Below are positions 12,440 to 30,496 of a stretch of DNA of 64,000 nt, piece after piece (the stretch's first letter is position 1; each line of letters starts with the position of its first letter). Source of the DNA: Cacajao melanocephalus (lineage: Eukaryota > Chordata > Mammalia > Primates > Pitheciidae); the NCBI GenBank assembly GCA_963573385.1, contig CAUYLG010071677.1, positions 1-64,000 of the forward strand, in the 5' to 3' direction. The notes beneath the pieces are model-generated. The model had not been told where the DNA came from, ran no database searches, and saw nothing but the letters and a program-made list of their open reading frames with translations. Both the position numbers and the translations under genes were made by a program.

Positions 12440-13074
12440 TGTCAGAGGCATTCGAACCAGAGCACCTCCATCTTGAATAGACGCTGGGTAAAATAAGGCT
12501 GAAATCTTCTAAGCTGCATTCTCAGATAAGGCATTCTTAGTCATAGGATGAGATAGGAGATCAGCAGTGCTATTATCACAAGATATAGGTCATAAAGACC
12601 CTGCTGATAAAACAGGGTGTGGTGAAAAGAAACAGCCAAAACCCACCGAAACCAACATGGTGATTAAAATGACATCTGATTGTCCTCACTTCTCATTATA
12701 CCTTAATTATAATGCATTACCATGATAAAAGACACCCCCACCAGTGCCATGACAGTTTATAAATGCCTTGGCAAAGTCCCGAAGTTCCTCTGTATAGTCG
12801 AAAATGGGGAGAAATCCTTAGTCCTGGGAATTGCCTGCTTTAGTCATGAATATTCACCTTTCGTTTAGCGTATAATCAGGAAATAACCGCAAAAATAGCC
12901 AACCAGCAGCTCTTAGGGGTGCTCTGCCTATGGTGTAACCATTATTTTGTTTCTGTACTTCTCTAATAAAGTTTGTTTCTTGACTTCGCTTTATGGACTT
13001 TCCCCCAATTCTTTCTGGGGTGAAATCCGAGAACCCTCTCTTGGGGTCTGGATCGGGACCACTCTCTGATAACA
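12440..13074 (+). mobile_element. ERV1-type solo LTR with intact 4-bp target duplication
   Basis: A 635-bp unit opens TGTCAGAGGCATTCGAACCA and ends GATAACA. It is flanked by GTGA at 12436-12439 and 13075-13078, the 4-bp duplication expected of class I endogenous retroviruses. Near the 3' side an AATAAA (about 12965) is followed by 'ccctctcttggggtctggat', as in several gammaretrovirus-like human LTRs. No gag, pol or env sequence is adjacent. The family is not assigned. Confidence 0.85.
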
Positions 13075-13078
13075 GTGA

Positions 13079-14250
13079 TGAAGGGGAAAGAGAGAAAAGA
13101 ATGGAAACACGTGGGAGCTGATCTACAGGAAAACACACCAACAGTCTTTCTCATTCGGTACGTGCATGAATTAGAAACTAACTGAGTGGCACTCCATCCC
13201 ATGAGATCTATTCTCTGAACAGGTATCTACCTCCCATTAGCATTATAAGAAAAAGCTTTTTCATAATAATAATGAAGCTCAGGGAGGGAGACCTTTGCTA
13301 CTGAATCCATAGGGATGTATTCTTCTCTTGATAGACCTATAACTCCTATCATAGCTAATGGGAGTTCCAAACTGACATCAAAAAAGCTGTCTATCCCACT
13401 GTGTGAAAAAGGTAAAGGTCTCTTTTTACAAACCTCATTATCATTCAAACTGATCTTTTCTCTTCTGCTTTGCTCTCAAAGGCTGTGCCTCTCCCTTGAG
13501 AGACTTGTAAGGTGGGAGAGCCTTGGAAATTACACATCTGGTAAATAGAACAGATTTCAATGCAGCTTACTCCACAGTTCTTCATCTGTGTCTCTTGGAT
13601 ACGAATGAAAAGGTTTTAAACTTAAAAAAAGACATTATTCTTTCAACAAAATGGGCTCACATTTAACTCAAAGAGCACATGTTCTGCAAATGCGATGCAG
13701 CAAAGGTTAGTCTGAAACCACAAAAATTTATGAATTCTTCAGTTCAGTGAAGGAAATCAGGCAAGCCATACAGATCTCAGCATTTTCTAGTCCTTCTCTG
13801 TTTTTGCTACATAGAATTTTTTTTAAGCTATTAAGAGAATAGAAGTCATGGAAACGAGGTAAAACTAATATTAAAAACATTTTTAAGAACTTTTTTTGTT
13901 TGCATTTTCAAAGTTTGGCTGTGGCATCATTCTGACACTTTGTAGAATGCCACCTTGAACTGTTAAACAGGACATTTCATCTCTCCTTTGAGATGACGTC
14001 CTCCTCATAAACATGGGCTATGGATTTTGCACCCTTCCCTCATAAAACCTCAACATAATGTTCAGGAAGCCAAAAGGAGCTCTGTGACTCTGGCAGTTTG
14101 TACTGTATAGACAAGGCTAAGTGAAACTACATTTCCCAGAATCCTCTTTACTGTATGTTTCTCGGTTAGAGTGACACAAAAGAGAAACTCACATGGGATT
14201 GGGAAGGCAGAGGTAAAGCAGCGATCACCTTGCCCTGTAAGTTGGGATGC
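13079..14250. other. Anonymous, repeat-poor sequence
   Basis: Nothing named. A perfect 14-bp palindrome GAAAAAGCTTTTTC lies near 13249-13262. Confidence 0.5.
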
Positions 14251-14255
14251 TAGAA

Positions 14256-14590
14256 TAGTGGCCCTCAACCTTTTGGGCACCAGGGACTGGTTTTGTGGAA
14301 GCTAATTTTTCCACAGATGGGGCAGGGGGGTTGGTTTGGGAATAATTCCAACACATTACATTGATTGTGCACTTTATTATTATTACATTGTAATATATAA
14401 TGAAATAACACTACTATTCACCATCATGTAGAATCAGTGGGAGTCCTGAGCTTGTTTTCCTGACACTAGACAGTCCCATCTGGGGGTGACGGGAGACAGC
14501 GACATGTCATCAGACATTAGATTCTCATGAGGAGGGTGCAACCTTGCATGCGCAGCTCATGGTAGTGAAGTGACATTGTTGTCTGGGGTT
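14256..14590. mobile_element. MER1/Charlie3-like hAT transposon fragment
   Basis: Phrases 'ccctcaaccttttgggcacc', 'ctaatttttccacagatg', 'tgtagaatcagtgggag', 'attagattctcatgagg' and 'gcatgcgcag' occur in the order of the MER1/Charlie3 end. The opposite terminus is missing, so this is a partial copy. Confidence 0.72.
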
Positions 14591-14604
14591 AATACTCAAG
14601 GTAT

Positions 14605-14628
14605 TTATTTTTGCGCCAACCTAATAGA
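14605..14628. mobile_element. Possible mariner terminal fragment
   Basis: 'tttttgcgccaacctaata' resembles the complement of the mariner/MADE1 end TTAGGTTGGTGCAAAA. Only about 20 bp is visible, so this is tentative. Confidence 0.3.
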
Positions 14629-15389
14629 CTTTAGGAAATTTTATGTACTCAACCATTATTCTGTTTTTGTATCATATAAGATTCTAAGTTTCCATCTTAA
14701 CATTAGCAGATTTCCATTTATACCATTGGATCGGTGAAAAAATGGAATGACCCAACATTTCTGCGTTATTTTTGGCAATAAGGATAATTTGTACAAATAC
14801 ATGGTGCTTTCTCATGTATCGCAAGGCATTCTCAAGTCATATAGCAGTCTCATATTCTCTACATGGTTCTTTTATTCTTGTAGATCTAAACAAACTGTTA
14901 AGCAACATTTTAAGTCTGTAATTACAGCCGATACGTTGGGAATGCTATTTGATTCTGAGACCCTGATGGAGTGGGTAACAACTTTCCCAAGCTGAATCTA
15001 ATAGCAAAAGCAATTCTTACCCTTAGCTGTAGTGCATACACTGCTGGAAGTAAAGAAGATGATATTGGCTAAGAGGGACTACTGAGGATTCAAGCCAGAG
15101 AAAGGTAACCAAATGGATTGTCCTGGTGAGGAAAACTGAAGAAGGAACGTGGGAGCTGAGAACAGGGGTAGTGAAAGCCAAGAGATAGCAGAGCTAAGAA
15201 GGTCTAAAGTAAGTATTTTCTAGTAATGTTGAAGAAAAGGGATGAAAAAGCCTGGAAGGAGCCTGGATGGAGACAGGGAGCTGTGCCTGGTGCTGGGCTT
15301 TTGAGCCCTTTCAATGATAGTATTTGTGTGAGAGGGGTGGATCCCCTTTAAACAATCCAGAGTGAGCTAACACAGCATACCTACAATAA
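14629..15389. other. Anonymous sequence
   Basis: No gene or repeat recognised. Confidence 0.45.
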
Positions 15390-15403
15390 AGATAAGCATG
15401 ACA

Positions 15404-18740
<3,337 letters not shown>

Positions 18741-18744
18741 TGCC

Positions 18745-18870
18745 TAGCAACTGGAAATTAAAGCCTTTCTGAACTTGAAGAAATCTTAGAGGTTCCTTGT
18801 CCAAGCCCTGCACTTTACAAATGAGAAACCGAGAAACCACAAGAGTTTAAGTGAATCGCATAAGGTCCTA
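18745..18870 (-). mobile_element. MIR-family-like remnant, antisense
   Basis: 'tttacaaatgagaaaccgag' followed by 'gtttaagtgaatcgcataag' resembles the reversed MIR core (oldest SINEs). It is short and diverged. Confidence 0.4.
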
Positions 18871-18879
18871 CATTTTGTC

Positions 18880-19502
18880 TGTGATGGTTAATTTTAGGTG
18901 TCTACTTGACTGTATTAAGGGATGCCCAGATAGCTGGTAAGGCATTATTTCCAGGTGTGTCTGAGAGGGTTTTTCTGGAAGAGATAAGCTTTGGGTTAGT
19001 GGACTGAGTAAGGAAAACCCACCCTCACTAATGTGGCAGGCAGCATCCAATCCACTGAGGGCCCAGAGAGAACAAAAAGGCAGAGGAAAGGCTAATTAAC
19101 TCTATTCCGGAGCTGGGACACTCTCCTTTTTTGGTACTTGGACATCAGAACTCCAGATTCTTTGGCCTTTGGATTGTGGGGTTTGCACCAGTATCTCCCT
19201 GGATTCTAAGGCCTTTGGCCTTGGTTTGGGAATTGTACTATTAGCTTCCCTGATTCTGAAGCCATTGTGTTTGATCTGAGTCATTGCTACTGGCTTCTCT
19301 GTGTCTTCACCTTAAAGATGGCCTATCATGGGGCTTCTCAGCCTGCATTATCACATGAGTCAATTTCCCAAATATATCCCTTCTCATATCTCTATCTATA
19401 GCTATACCTATACTAATACCTGTATCTGTCTGTCTGCCTTCCTGCCTGTCTACCTATCTATCCTACTGGTTATGTCTCTCTGGAGAATCCTGACTAATAT
19501 AT
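18880..19502 (+). mobile_element. MLT2-type solo LTR (ERVL)
   Basis: It opens TGTGATGGTTAATTTTAGGT and contains 'gatgcccagatagctggtaa', 'gcatccaatccactgagg' and 'gaacaaaaaggcagagg'. A degenerate TCTA/CTGT-rich tract near 19390-19462 follows, then 'ctctctggagaatcctgact'. This is the full MLT2 order. The target duplication is not clear. Confidence 0.88.
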
Positions 19503-21695
19503 TATATAACAAACTCCAGATCAGAAAAGTAGAGAAACAGAACAGAATCCAGAGCTGCCCCCAGGCCACAAATCTTGTTTATTAAATAAAAAAGCTCTTT
19601 CTCATTTTAAGTCCTAAAATTCATTCACTTATCCAAGCATGCATTTATTGTTTACTGAGAATCTACTATATTCTAGATTTTGTTACAGACATTGGGAATA
19701 ACTTGTGAGCAAATACATCATTCAGCAGTCCTTTTCAACAATCCTTTCTAACTCTATAGAAAATTAACTTTCCCTCAAACAATTGTTTCATTCTTAACAA
19801 AAAAAAAATTTCTTAAAAATTAAAAGTATGTTATTTTTAGGATACATTTTCTTCTTCTAGGGTGAAAAATCCCAATATGCAATTTTTTCATTCAGGCTGG
19901 TGACCAGAATTTTAAAAAAGAAAGAGTCCAGTTTAAGGAAAAATGGGTTTGAGGAGGAACGTTTACTAGCCACGCGTTCCTTCATTCTTGAATCTGAGTT
20001 GCATGAGTGCCTTCAGTCCATTCTGCCTGTAAAGTTACTCCATGCTTACCTGAGGCAAGTGCCCATGTTAGCCAATGCCCTCCTGCCTTTTACAGTAATA
20101 ACCTGGTAGAATAATGTTATTGCATGCATTTTCTCACCTTGTCCCCAAACTGATTAGAAGAATCAGTCTTCTAAGGAAATATAAAAGTGTGGACAAAGGG
20201 CATTTGGTTCTAAATGAGTGGTGGGTACAATTTTTGTAGAACAACTACTTTTGGAAAACTAAAGCAGTTCATGGGACACATTTATTTTTTTCTCAAATTT
20301 CAAAATGATAATAGGTTTATTGAGTACCATGGAAAATCCGCATATATTTTCTTTTACCTAAGGTTACCTTCTCAGCTGAGTAGAAGAATGCCAATTCGAA
20401 ACCTAACACTGAATTCTAGGTATGAAAATTAATCAAATACTCAACCATTGTGGCAACAAGTCCTCTTGCTTGTTATTCTTCCATCTGGGCTGGCTCTATT
20501 TACCTGGGCCTTGGGTAGCTCATTGCTGGCAGAGATTGAGACTACCACTAACAGTTTGACTTGTCTGGGTAAACAAGGAAGACTCATGGGTCAGGCCCTG
20601 GAAATGTATTTGTATTTCTCATATAAATACCAAATAGAAATTTTGTATTTGCACTTGGAACTGAGTAGCCTCTTGGGAAAGATCCCATGTTGAGGAAAGA
20701 GAGAGACTTGCATATTAAGTGTGGCTAATAAAGTGTCTTAGCCATTAAAGAGCAGGGTAAATTTTAATACAGGATGTTGTTTGTTCCTCGTATTTTCCCA
20801 AGCCAATTGACCTTGAGACCTAGAAAGGGGTGAACCATTAGAGTAAACTGAATAAGCGATTTTCTTGCAAGCTCCCGAGAGTCATTGGAAACCAAAAGGA
20901 TTTTAGATTACAACAAAAGTGAGACCTTCTGTCCCCTTGGGCATCGGTATTCAACCACCTTGGATTCCAGCACAGTGTTGTCACCACTGACTCCAGTTGC
21001 AGTCAGAGCTGAGAGCTGCATCTTTTTGGGCAGTATCTGTCACTCAGCTTCAGCAGCAGCCAGAGGCAGCGCCAGCCGAGCTTGGGGATGCTGGACACTG
21101 GAACGGGGGGTGACATTGGCTTGGGCTTATCTTGACAGGGACCTCCAGCAAGAGCAAGGATGAGGGCTCAGCTCCAAGAGCATTAAAGAACTCAGAGCAA
21201 GAGGGAAAAAGAGTGGAGGGTAGCTGTTGCTAGCTGAAAGGATTTGTCTGTGAGTACATATAACAGACCCTTAGGGCTCCTAGAAATAGTTGGTGGAAGG
21301 AGGAAGAGACCTTGAAGGAAATGAAGGGAGCTCCAGAGGTTTTACAGTTGGGAATAAAGCCTGGGAAATACTGTTCAATGGCTTCCTTTCACTTTTAGAA
21401 TGATGTAAATTGGGAATTTGAAAAAGTCTTAGAAAGGCAGTAGGGTAGTCCTTTGAAGAAAACCAAGGGGAATCATGACATCTGTATTTAACCTTGGCTT
21501 TGCCACTTTCAGATACCAAAAGATGACTCCATTTTTTTTCCCCCACCATTTTGGAATTGGGCATTCAGATCTGTTTTGGAACTATCCTTAAAAAGTCCCA
21601 TACTTGTAGTTGTGTATTTTTTACTGTCCAAGAGGGCCTTCATATTCCCCTCAGCTTGACTAAATTTTAGACAGGTTTCTATCTACCTATAGACC
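19503..21695. other. Anonymous, repeat-poor sequence
   Basis: No recognisable repeat. About 20930-21170 is locally richer in G+C and in CAGC words than its surroundings. Short frames there have no recognisable family. Confidence 0.45.
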
Positions 21696-21699
21696 TCTG

Positions 21700-22115
21700 A
21701 CCTCACTTTTCTTAGAGCATTTACTTTAGAAAACTTGGAATTATAAACCTTTCTCTGCCCCTCTGAGATGTAAATCTTCTCCCAGAGTCCTGCCAGTTTT
21801 ATAATTCAGGAATATCTCTCAAGGACCTGGGGGACATCCCTTTGCATGGTAATCATCACGAAAGATGCTGTCCTTGTCTTCCGGTCTCCGTGAGAGGGTA
21901 GGAGCCTAACTTCTATAGGCATCAATTAGCAAACAGAAGAAGTCTAATCACGTTGACTAACTTCCCCTTTAATGCCCTCTAGTACTTTTCCTCTAGCTCA
22001 ACTCAACACGTTAAAAATGTTCCCATCTTATTTCAGCAGAGTTGAGTTTAATCTGTCTCCCGTAATATAATAGTCTTGAATAATGTTTTTCTTGCCTGTT
22101 TTATTCTGATTAGTG
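21700..22115 (+). mobile_element. LTR-like remnant, family uncertain
   Basis: 'ttataaacctttctctgccc', 'ctgagatgtaaatcttctcc', 'ctcaaggacctgggggac' and 'taatataatagtcttgaata' read like a medium-reiteration LTR ending in a polyadenylation region. The assignment rests on memory of similar repeats, so confidence is low. Confidence 0.4.
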
Positions 22116-22257
22116 TAATTTTTCTTTGATACTACCAATAGACTGGACACTTTTCCCTGTTACTGAGACTGATCCTGGCTGGAGAAGGATTTTTTTACCT
22201 GATTATATTTTATGCATTTATTTTCTTCTCCTCCTCCTCCTCTTTCCTTCTTTCTTC

Positions 22258-22376
22258 TTTGAGATGGGGTCTTGCTATGCTGCCCAGGCTGGTCTCAAGC
22301 TCCTGAGCTAAAGCGATCCTCCCACTTAGGCCTCTCAAACTGCTAGGATTATAGTCATGAGCCTCTGTGCCCAGCC
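22258..22376 (-). mobile_element. Free left Alu monomer (FLAM-like), antisense
   Basis: Only the left-monomer complement is present, from 'gagatggggtcttgctatgc' to 'gcctctgtgcccagcc'. It is preceded by a CTC/CTT-rich tract (22221-22260). The monomeric form and its divergence point to an early Alu. Confidence 0.85.
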
Positions 22377-22950
22377 TTGATTTTTAGATTCCCTTACTGC
22401 TATCTTGACCCTGACATAAATGAGCTTTCACTTAGTTCCTGAGCTCTGACCCAACCCTTGCTCCCCCTGGCATGTCTCACTTATTATAACTGGACTTAGC
22501 CTTGATCTGTCTTTCTTAATTTTCTTTATGAGAAGCTGCCTGGTTCTTGTCTCATGTCCTGGTTGGTACCCTTTCTTGATGGGTGGACATTCTTATATTG
22601 TACTTCTCCAAACTTTTTGTACTTCCAAACTCATAAAAGCTTGGGTTCCATTGTGTTAGTTGCTTGCCTGGACCGAAAGTGAATATCATGAGAAGATGCC
22701 TTGGAAAAAACACTCAGATTCCCAAATTGCATCAGCCTTGGGTATTTGCAGCTGGATCACTCCTCTTCTAGGTCCCCCTGTCTTGACTCAATGAATAAGT
22801 CTCAGTTCCGGTCCTTGCTCCTGCCCACCTGGCTTATATTATTGTGATCACATTAAGCTCTTCCATTGACCTCTGAAGTCTTTTGAGAGGAACATTAAGT
22901 GGGCTCTGTATCAGATTTTAAAAGAGATATTATAGACATTATTTATTATA
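22377..22950. other. Anonymous sequence
   Basis: Possibly old LTR debris; no family named. Confidence 0.35.
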
Positions 22951-22954
22951 AGTC

Positions 22955-23105
22955 TTTTAACATCCTATGAAGTAGACACTTTGCAACTTTCATTTTATAA
23001 ATGAGGTAACTGTGGCCCAGGGAAATTATATCACTTGTCCAAAGATACAGGGCAGCTGTGTGCTTTTCAGATCTTGTACTCTTTCTTCTATACCATGCTG
23101 AGTGT
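22955..23105 (-). mobile_element. MIR SINE, antisense
   Basis: 'ttttataaatgaggtaactg', 'ggcccagggaaattatatca' and 'cttgtccaaagatacag' are the reversed MIR core. Confidence 0.8.
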
Positions 23106-24969
<1,864 letters not shown>

Positions 24970-24982
24970 GGAGTCAACTCTT

Positions 24983-25498
24983 AGTCGACTCTGAAAATTG
25001 ATGTGATCCTTGCATCTTTTGTTTTCTCTTCCTTTCTTGTAACCCCTTCCATGAAAGAACTTTGAAGCTCAGGGAGAAGAAATAAGAGAGCAGGCAATTT
25101 GGTTTCCAATTCATGGCTCAATTAGTGGTTTGGGAGAAGGAGATGCAGGTCCAGATTGAAATTGTCATCAATCAGTATTACCCATGCCTTGTCTCCAGAG
25201 TAGTTCACCATAAGAATGGGCGTCTTATGCTTTTACTCTTAAATGGTTCCCCTTTGTCCAAGGTTAACCAACAACCAGTAAAGATGATTTCCTCTAAAAC
25301 CATTTGAATTTTCAACAGATAAATCTTTTTTATTCCAAAAAGGTTATACACAGAGAAAATAGAAAAGAGACAAACTGAGTGCACAATTTATCAGAGGTGG
25401 AAAGAGGTGGATGTCATATAAAATAATCCATAGATTCTGACTTTACCACCCTTTCCAGATTTTGAGAAATGTACATAGAATTTTCAATAAAGACTGTT
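24983..25498. other. Anonymous sequence
   Basis: No repeat or gene recognised. Confidence 0.4.
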
Positions 25499-25499
25499 G

Positions 25500-25770
25500 A
25501 ATAACAATAGCAACACTCTGTATTTATACAGCTCTTTCCTTCCGTCGAGTTCAGAGTGCTTTATAAACAGTATCTCATTAATCTTCACAACTTCCCTATA
25601 TGGAAAGAGGTTTCAGATATCATTACTCACATCTTTATCAACAAAGAAACAGTTGCCTGCAGAGTGGCTAAGCAACTTGTCCAAGGTCACTGAGAGAGTG
25701 AGTGGCAAAGCCAAGAATAAAACTCAGGGCTTTGACCTTCCAGTTTAGTATTCTCTCCAGGAGGCCACAT
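25500..25770 (-). mobile_element. MIR SINE, antisense, near full length
   Basis: It runs from 'gtatttatacagctctttcc' through 'tatctcattaatcttcacaa', 'gcaacttgtccaaggtcac' and 'gagtggcaaagccaagaat' to 'agtattctctccaggagg'. This is the reversed MIR order with its core domain intact. Confidence 0.88.
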
Positions 25771-26405
25771 TGAAAGAAGGGCAGCTTCTAACATACATAT
25801 TCATAAATCTCCCAAGAAAATTCTACCATTTCTCAATATTTTCATGAGCCAAACTTTTATGCTAATTGGTGATGGTATGATAGAAAACCTAATGGTAAGT
25901 ACTGCTGGGAAAATACTGAATTGTATTGAAAGAGCACGTAGATCTTAGACTCTGAGGCTCACTAATCATTAGATTACCAGCAGGTGACTACGCACAACTT
26001 ATTAGGCCAATCAGGTTAAAGAAAGCCAAGGAGCAGGCAGTAGCCACACAGAATGTGAAAACGCTGCCAGAAATGACTAAACTCCCTGTTGATCCAAACA
26101 TGACACCTCTTTTTCCGGGACCTCTTCCACTTCTGTATGTATAGTAGGCATGTTCCAGTTTTCAGCTATCAGCTTAACTGCACCTCCTTAGAGAGCTCCC
26201 TTGACCTTTCTGACTGGGTCCTTGTTTTTGTCAACCATGGAACATTCTTCTTTCCCTTTGTAGCTTTCATCTTCATGGGTATAATAGCACTGTGTGCTGA
26301 CCAATTTACATTCTATGTCCCTCTCCAAACTGTAAGCTCCTACACAATGCAAAACAGTGGTTATCCAAGGGTGTGCACTCAGTGAAGAGATGATGCCTGA
26401 ATGGA
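25771..26405. other. Anonymous sequence
   Basis: No repeat or gene recognised. Confidence 0.4.
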
Positions 26406-26409
26406 TGAC

Positions 26410-26560
26410 TCCACTTAGTCTCTTCTTCTTCCTCTATAAAATTAGAATAATGTACCTACCTCTCAGCATTGTTGTGAGGATTAAATGCACAAATATGTGT
26501 AAAACTGCTTAGCGCCATGCCAGGCACATTTGTGCAGTAAATAGCAACTTAAAATTATCA
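26410..26560 (+). mobile_element. MIR SINE 3' half, sense
   Basis: 'ctataaaattagaataatg', 'cattgttgtgaggattaaat' and 'gcgccatgccaggcacattt' match the sense MIR 3' half. Confidence 0.85.
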
Positions 26561-26745
26561 TTAAGTGTCTGCGGACTTAACAACTTGTAAGTTATTGATG
26601 ACTTTATCAAACGTATTATTTTGTGGAGTGATAGGAGTGGAACAGAGGAAGGAAAATATATGAGTATATACTACTTTTGTAGAAGCATAGTTATGAAGAG
26701 AAAAGAGAAGATTAGAGTTAGAAGGGTACATAGGGTAGCAGTGAG

Positions 26746-26747
<2 letters not shown>

Positions 26748-26784
<37 letters not shown>
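26748..26784. repeat. (GT)n microsatellite
   Basis: About 18 uninterrupted GT units; likely polymorphic. Confidence 0.97.
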
Positions 26785-26786
<2 letters not shown>

Positions 26787-28605
26787 CATATAGTGATGTA
26801 TATATGTCAAATAATCTACTGAAGGACACACACTTAGCCTTTCATGTAAACAGGTTTTTCTGCCTTTGTGGCCCAGCTTGAAATTACATGGTTAAGTTGT
26901 TTCTCATAGAGGTAAGTCATTGCAGGTAGGTTCTAAATTGAAAGCATTGAATCTTTGGGAGAAAAGAGGTCATCTTTTGGCAGAATATGAATGTGTGGAA
27001 GGGTATACAGGCAATAAAATATTGAAGAACTTGAGAAGAATGGTGAAGGTTTGCCATAATGGCAATGGGATTTGAAACTGGCGTTAGACTCCAGAAGCTG
27101 TGCATTGCCATTGGTATGAATGATCTTAGCAGCATTAACAGACTCCATGCAGGAGAGAGTAAGTGAAGGGTTAGCTTGACCCATGATTGGACAGTTGCTG
27201 CTGGAAATCCAAGGGAGAAATAGGATTGGTGATGTTAGTAAGAAGGTAAGGAAATTGGTTAACCATCAGTAAGTAAATACATGAAGCCAGTATTGCTTGG
27301 GGAAAAAATAAAAGTCAAAGAATTAGAAAACAACAGATCAGAGTGGGAATAGGTAGCTGGAAAAATGAAAAAAATCTTAATAATTTTTGGAATATATAAA
27401 AAGTGTATGATGACAAGGCCCAGAGAAGATTGCTGAAATTAAACAAGGAGAGAGAGATCGCAAAACAATACAGGGTGGAGTTACCCAGAGAAACTAGATT
27501 TAAAGACAAGGACTTCAGGACTTCAGGACTTCATGGTGCATATGCATAAGTCCTGTGCATATAAAGCCAAGGTTTTCTAGTGGAGGGGATGTTCTATCAC
27601 TCTCTAAGTGTATCCTGGAATCCCACAAAGGAGGCCTTTTCCTTTGTTGATAGTTTGATAATGTTAAATAACTATAAAGAAGCCCTTTGTCTTTATCTCT
27701 GACAGTAGTTGGCATTCTCTTAAAACAATCCACAATTTCTGCCAAAATATGTTCAGGAAATATGAGCTGTTGCAGCTGTGACCCCTTTAGATAACCGCAA
27801 ACTGAATCATGGAATACAGTTCAGCTGAGTAATAAAATATAATCAGATTGGCAGACGGCATCAGACTGGGCCATGCTCATACAGATCTTCTTTTAACCCA
27901 GTTTAACAAGTTGCTCTCCAGAAGTTATTTATTCCACCTGTCAACATTTCTATTGTGGAAATCACAGCCATCAAATCTCTTTTAGATCCTAATCCTATTC
28001 TTTTCTCTTCTGCTTCAGGTAGTGGAAAGCCTCATATAAGCAATACCATTTTAGTCAGCTAAGTGATTTGTTTGACACTGATCATTTGCTTGAAGGAATA
28101 GCTATTATCTTAAAAAATAAATGTAATATCCCTATCATTAGCTGTGTAGTAAATTCAAAATAAATATCTGCAACCAAAATTACTTTGAAATCTTATAAGG
28201 CCTGGATTAGTGTAGGTAGCTGTCCAACCAGCAGGAATCTGCCAATCAACTCCAAACTGCATAATAAACTGTCATTCTGAGCTGCTGCATCACCACAAGG
28301 TACTGCCACACTGAGTTTTGCATTTCATTGTCAACCTCATTCTTAACTAAGATTTGGTACCAATAAGGCCAAGGGAGGTCAGTGGTTAGGAGGAGATGAC
28401 CTTCAACTTGAGTCCTTATATTTAATAGTAACAAAAAGAATCATTAATTACTAAATGGATTCATAGATTAAAATGATAATCAATCATAGAAAATCAATAG
28501 TTGCTCTGGGCCAGCCCTAGGCAGATCTCATCTCAGGTTTAACCAAATGCCTTTCATAATATCATTTGCCTTTTAATAAAAATAACCAGAATTAATTGAC
28601 TATTT
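26785..28605. other. Repeat-poor stretch
   Basis: No interspersed repeat recognised, apart from a triple 8-mer AGGACTTC at 27509-27532. The part from about 27730 to 28430 contains E-box (CAGCTG, CACCTG) and other factor-site-like words. It is a candidate for conserved noncoding DNA, but conservation cannot be seen from one sequence. Confidence 0.45.
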
Positions 28606-28609
28606 TCTT

Positions 28610-28639
28610 TGTGCCATATGTTGTTATTATTATTGTGTG

Positions 28640-28670
<31 letters not shown>

Positions 28671-28850
28671 CTGTATTTAAACATATGTGATACATACTAC
28701 CATTGTCTTTATGGTACAAAGAAGAAGATTCAAGCTTGGGGGATTCAAGTACCTTGCCCATAGCTAGGAAGCAGTAGTTTCAGATTTTGGACAGAGCTTA
28801 GTTGAGTTCTACGGCCTGAATTTGTAAGCACTGTACATACAGTTCTATCT
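28610..28850 (-). mobile_element. MIR-like remnant, antisense, containing a (GT)n tract
   Basis: 'gtaccttgcccatagctagg' and 'cattgtctttatggtacaaa' resemble the reversed MIR core. The left side is filled by GT repeats. Confidence 0.5.
28634..28672. repeat. (GT)n microsatellite
   Basis: Near-pure GT repeat with one GC interruption. Confidence 0.96.
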
Positions 28851-29422
28851 ATACATGCTCCTCTTTTAGAACTGAACCCAGAACTGCAAGGAAAATATGC
28901 TGCTCAGCTCAGGAATTCTTAAGTCCTAAAATAGAGAATCTGGGGTAATCAACTTATTGGAATTAAAAATAATTAAAAAGAGTAACTAGAGAGCTACGCT
29001 TCTGAAAAGTTCTATATTGCCACAAAAGACCACCATTCTCGCTGTAACAAAAGAAAACACTAGATAAACTAAAAAAAAAAAAAAAAGTCTTTCTTTAAAG
29101 GCATAAAAATCTGTGGATGCAGAGAAGTCTAAATAAACAAAATTCTAGAGTGAGACAAGTATATAATTGGTGAACAGGGACCAGTGACTGCTTTGATTAC
29201 TAGAACATTTGCAAAAACTCAAGACATGAGCAGTGGGAAAAGTGTACTTGCTGTAGGCAGAAGAAAACTATATTGAGACAAGAAGAAACCAGCTAGATTT
29301 TGAATAGCTCCCCAAGGCCTGTCATGGCAGACTGGAATATGGAGGAGCTTCAAACTCAGAACTAGTTTTCTCCACCAACTAATTCTTCCTTAAATATGCA
29401 GCTGCGTAAGAAACTAGAAGAT

Positions 29423-29440
29423 GAGAGAGAGAGAGAGAGA
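29423..29440. repeat. (AG)n microsatellite
   Basis: Nine AG units inside the HAL1 remnant. Confidence 0.9.
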
Positions 29441-29803
29441 TAAGTCTTCCTATACTTAGATTTAAAATCCTGTTGTAGAGAGAAGCCTGATCCCATTCTC
29501 AAGACATTTAAAATGTAGAGGTGAGCTGAAGCAACCCAGCCTCGACACAGCTCAGCTTCTTAGTAGATCAGAGATAGTCTAACTTATTAGATAACTGACA
29601 GAGAAAAGGTCAAGTACTTTCTGGAGGTTAAATAATAAGTACTTTAGTCTCTACTATTCTTTTATACACAATGTTTATTATATAATAAATTATGAGGTAT
29701 CCAAAGAGGGAGAAATGTATGACTCATGAATTTAAAGAATCACAAAAAAGAGAAAACTCATAAATGACCAAGGATGACAAAGATATTAGTATAACAGTAC
29801 TAA

Positions 29804-30215
<412 letters not shown>

Positions 30216-30496
30216 ACCAGTACTAATATATTAAAAACTGGAGAAGAAAATTTAGGAAAAATTAGCAAAACATTGAATTATTTCAACAAAGATATCAAAA
30301 CCATTTTTTTAATCAAAAGGAAATTATAGAACTGAAAAATAGTTTCTAAAAAATGAATTATTTGAATAGGGTAGCAAAAGACTGGACACAGTAGAATTTG
30401 TAAACAGTTTGAAAAATTACCTGAAGCACAGGGGAAATAAATGAATAGAAAAAAAAGCAATCAGAGATTTTTGTGACAATATCAAATGATCTCACA

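Noticed and set aside
14605..14628. MADE1 or mariner-derived microRNA precursor
   Set aside because: Only one terminus of about 20 bp is visible; the partner arm needed for a hairpin is absent.
26748..26784. Alternating GT tract as a CRISPR-like or regulatory array
   Set aside because: A simple dinucleotide microsatellite with no spacers; Z-DNA potential alone does not justify a functional call.
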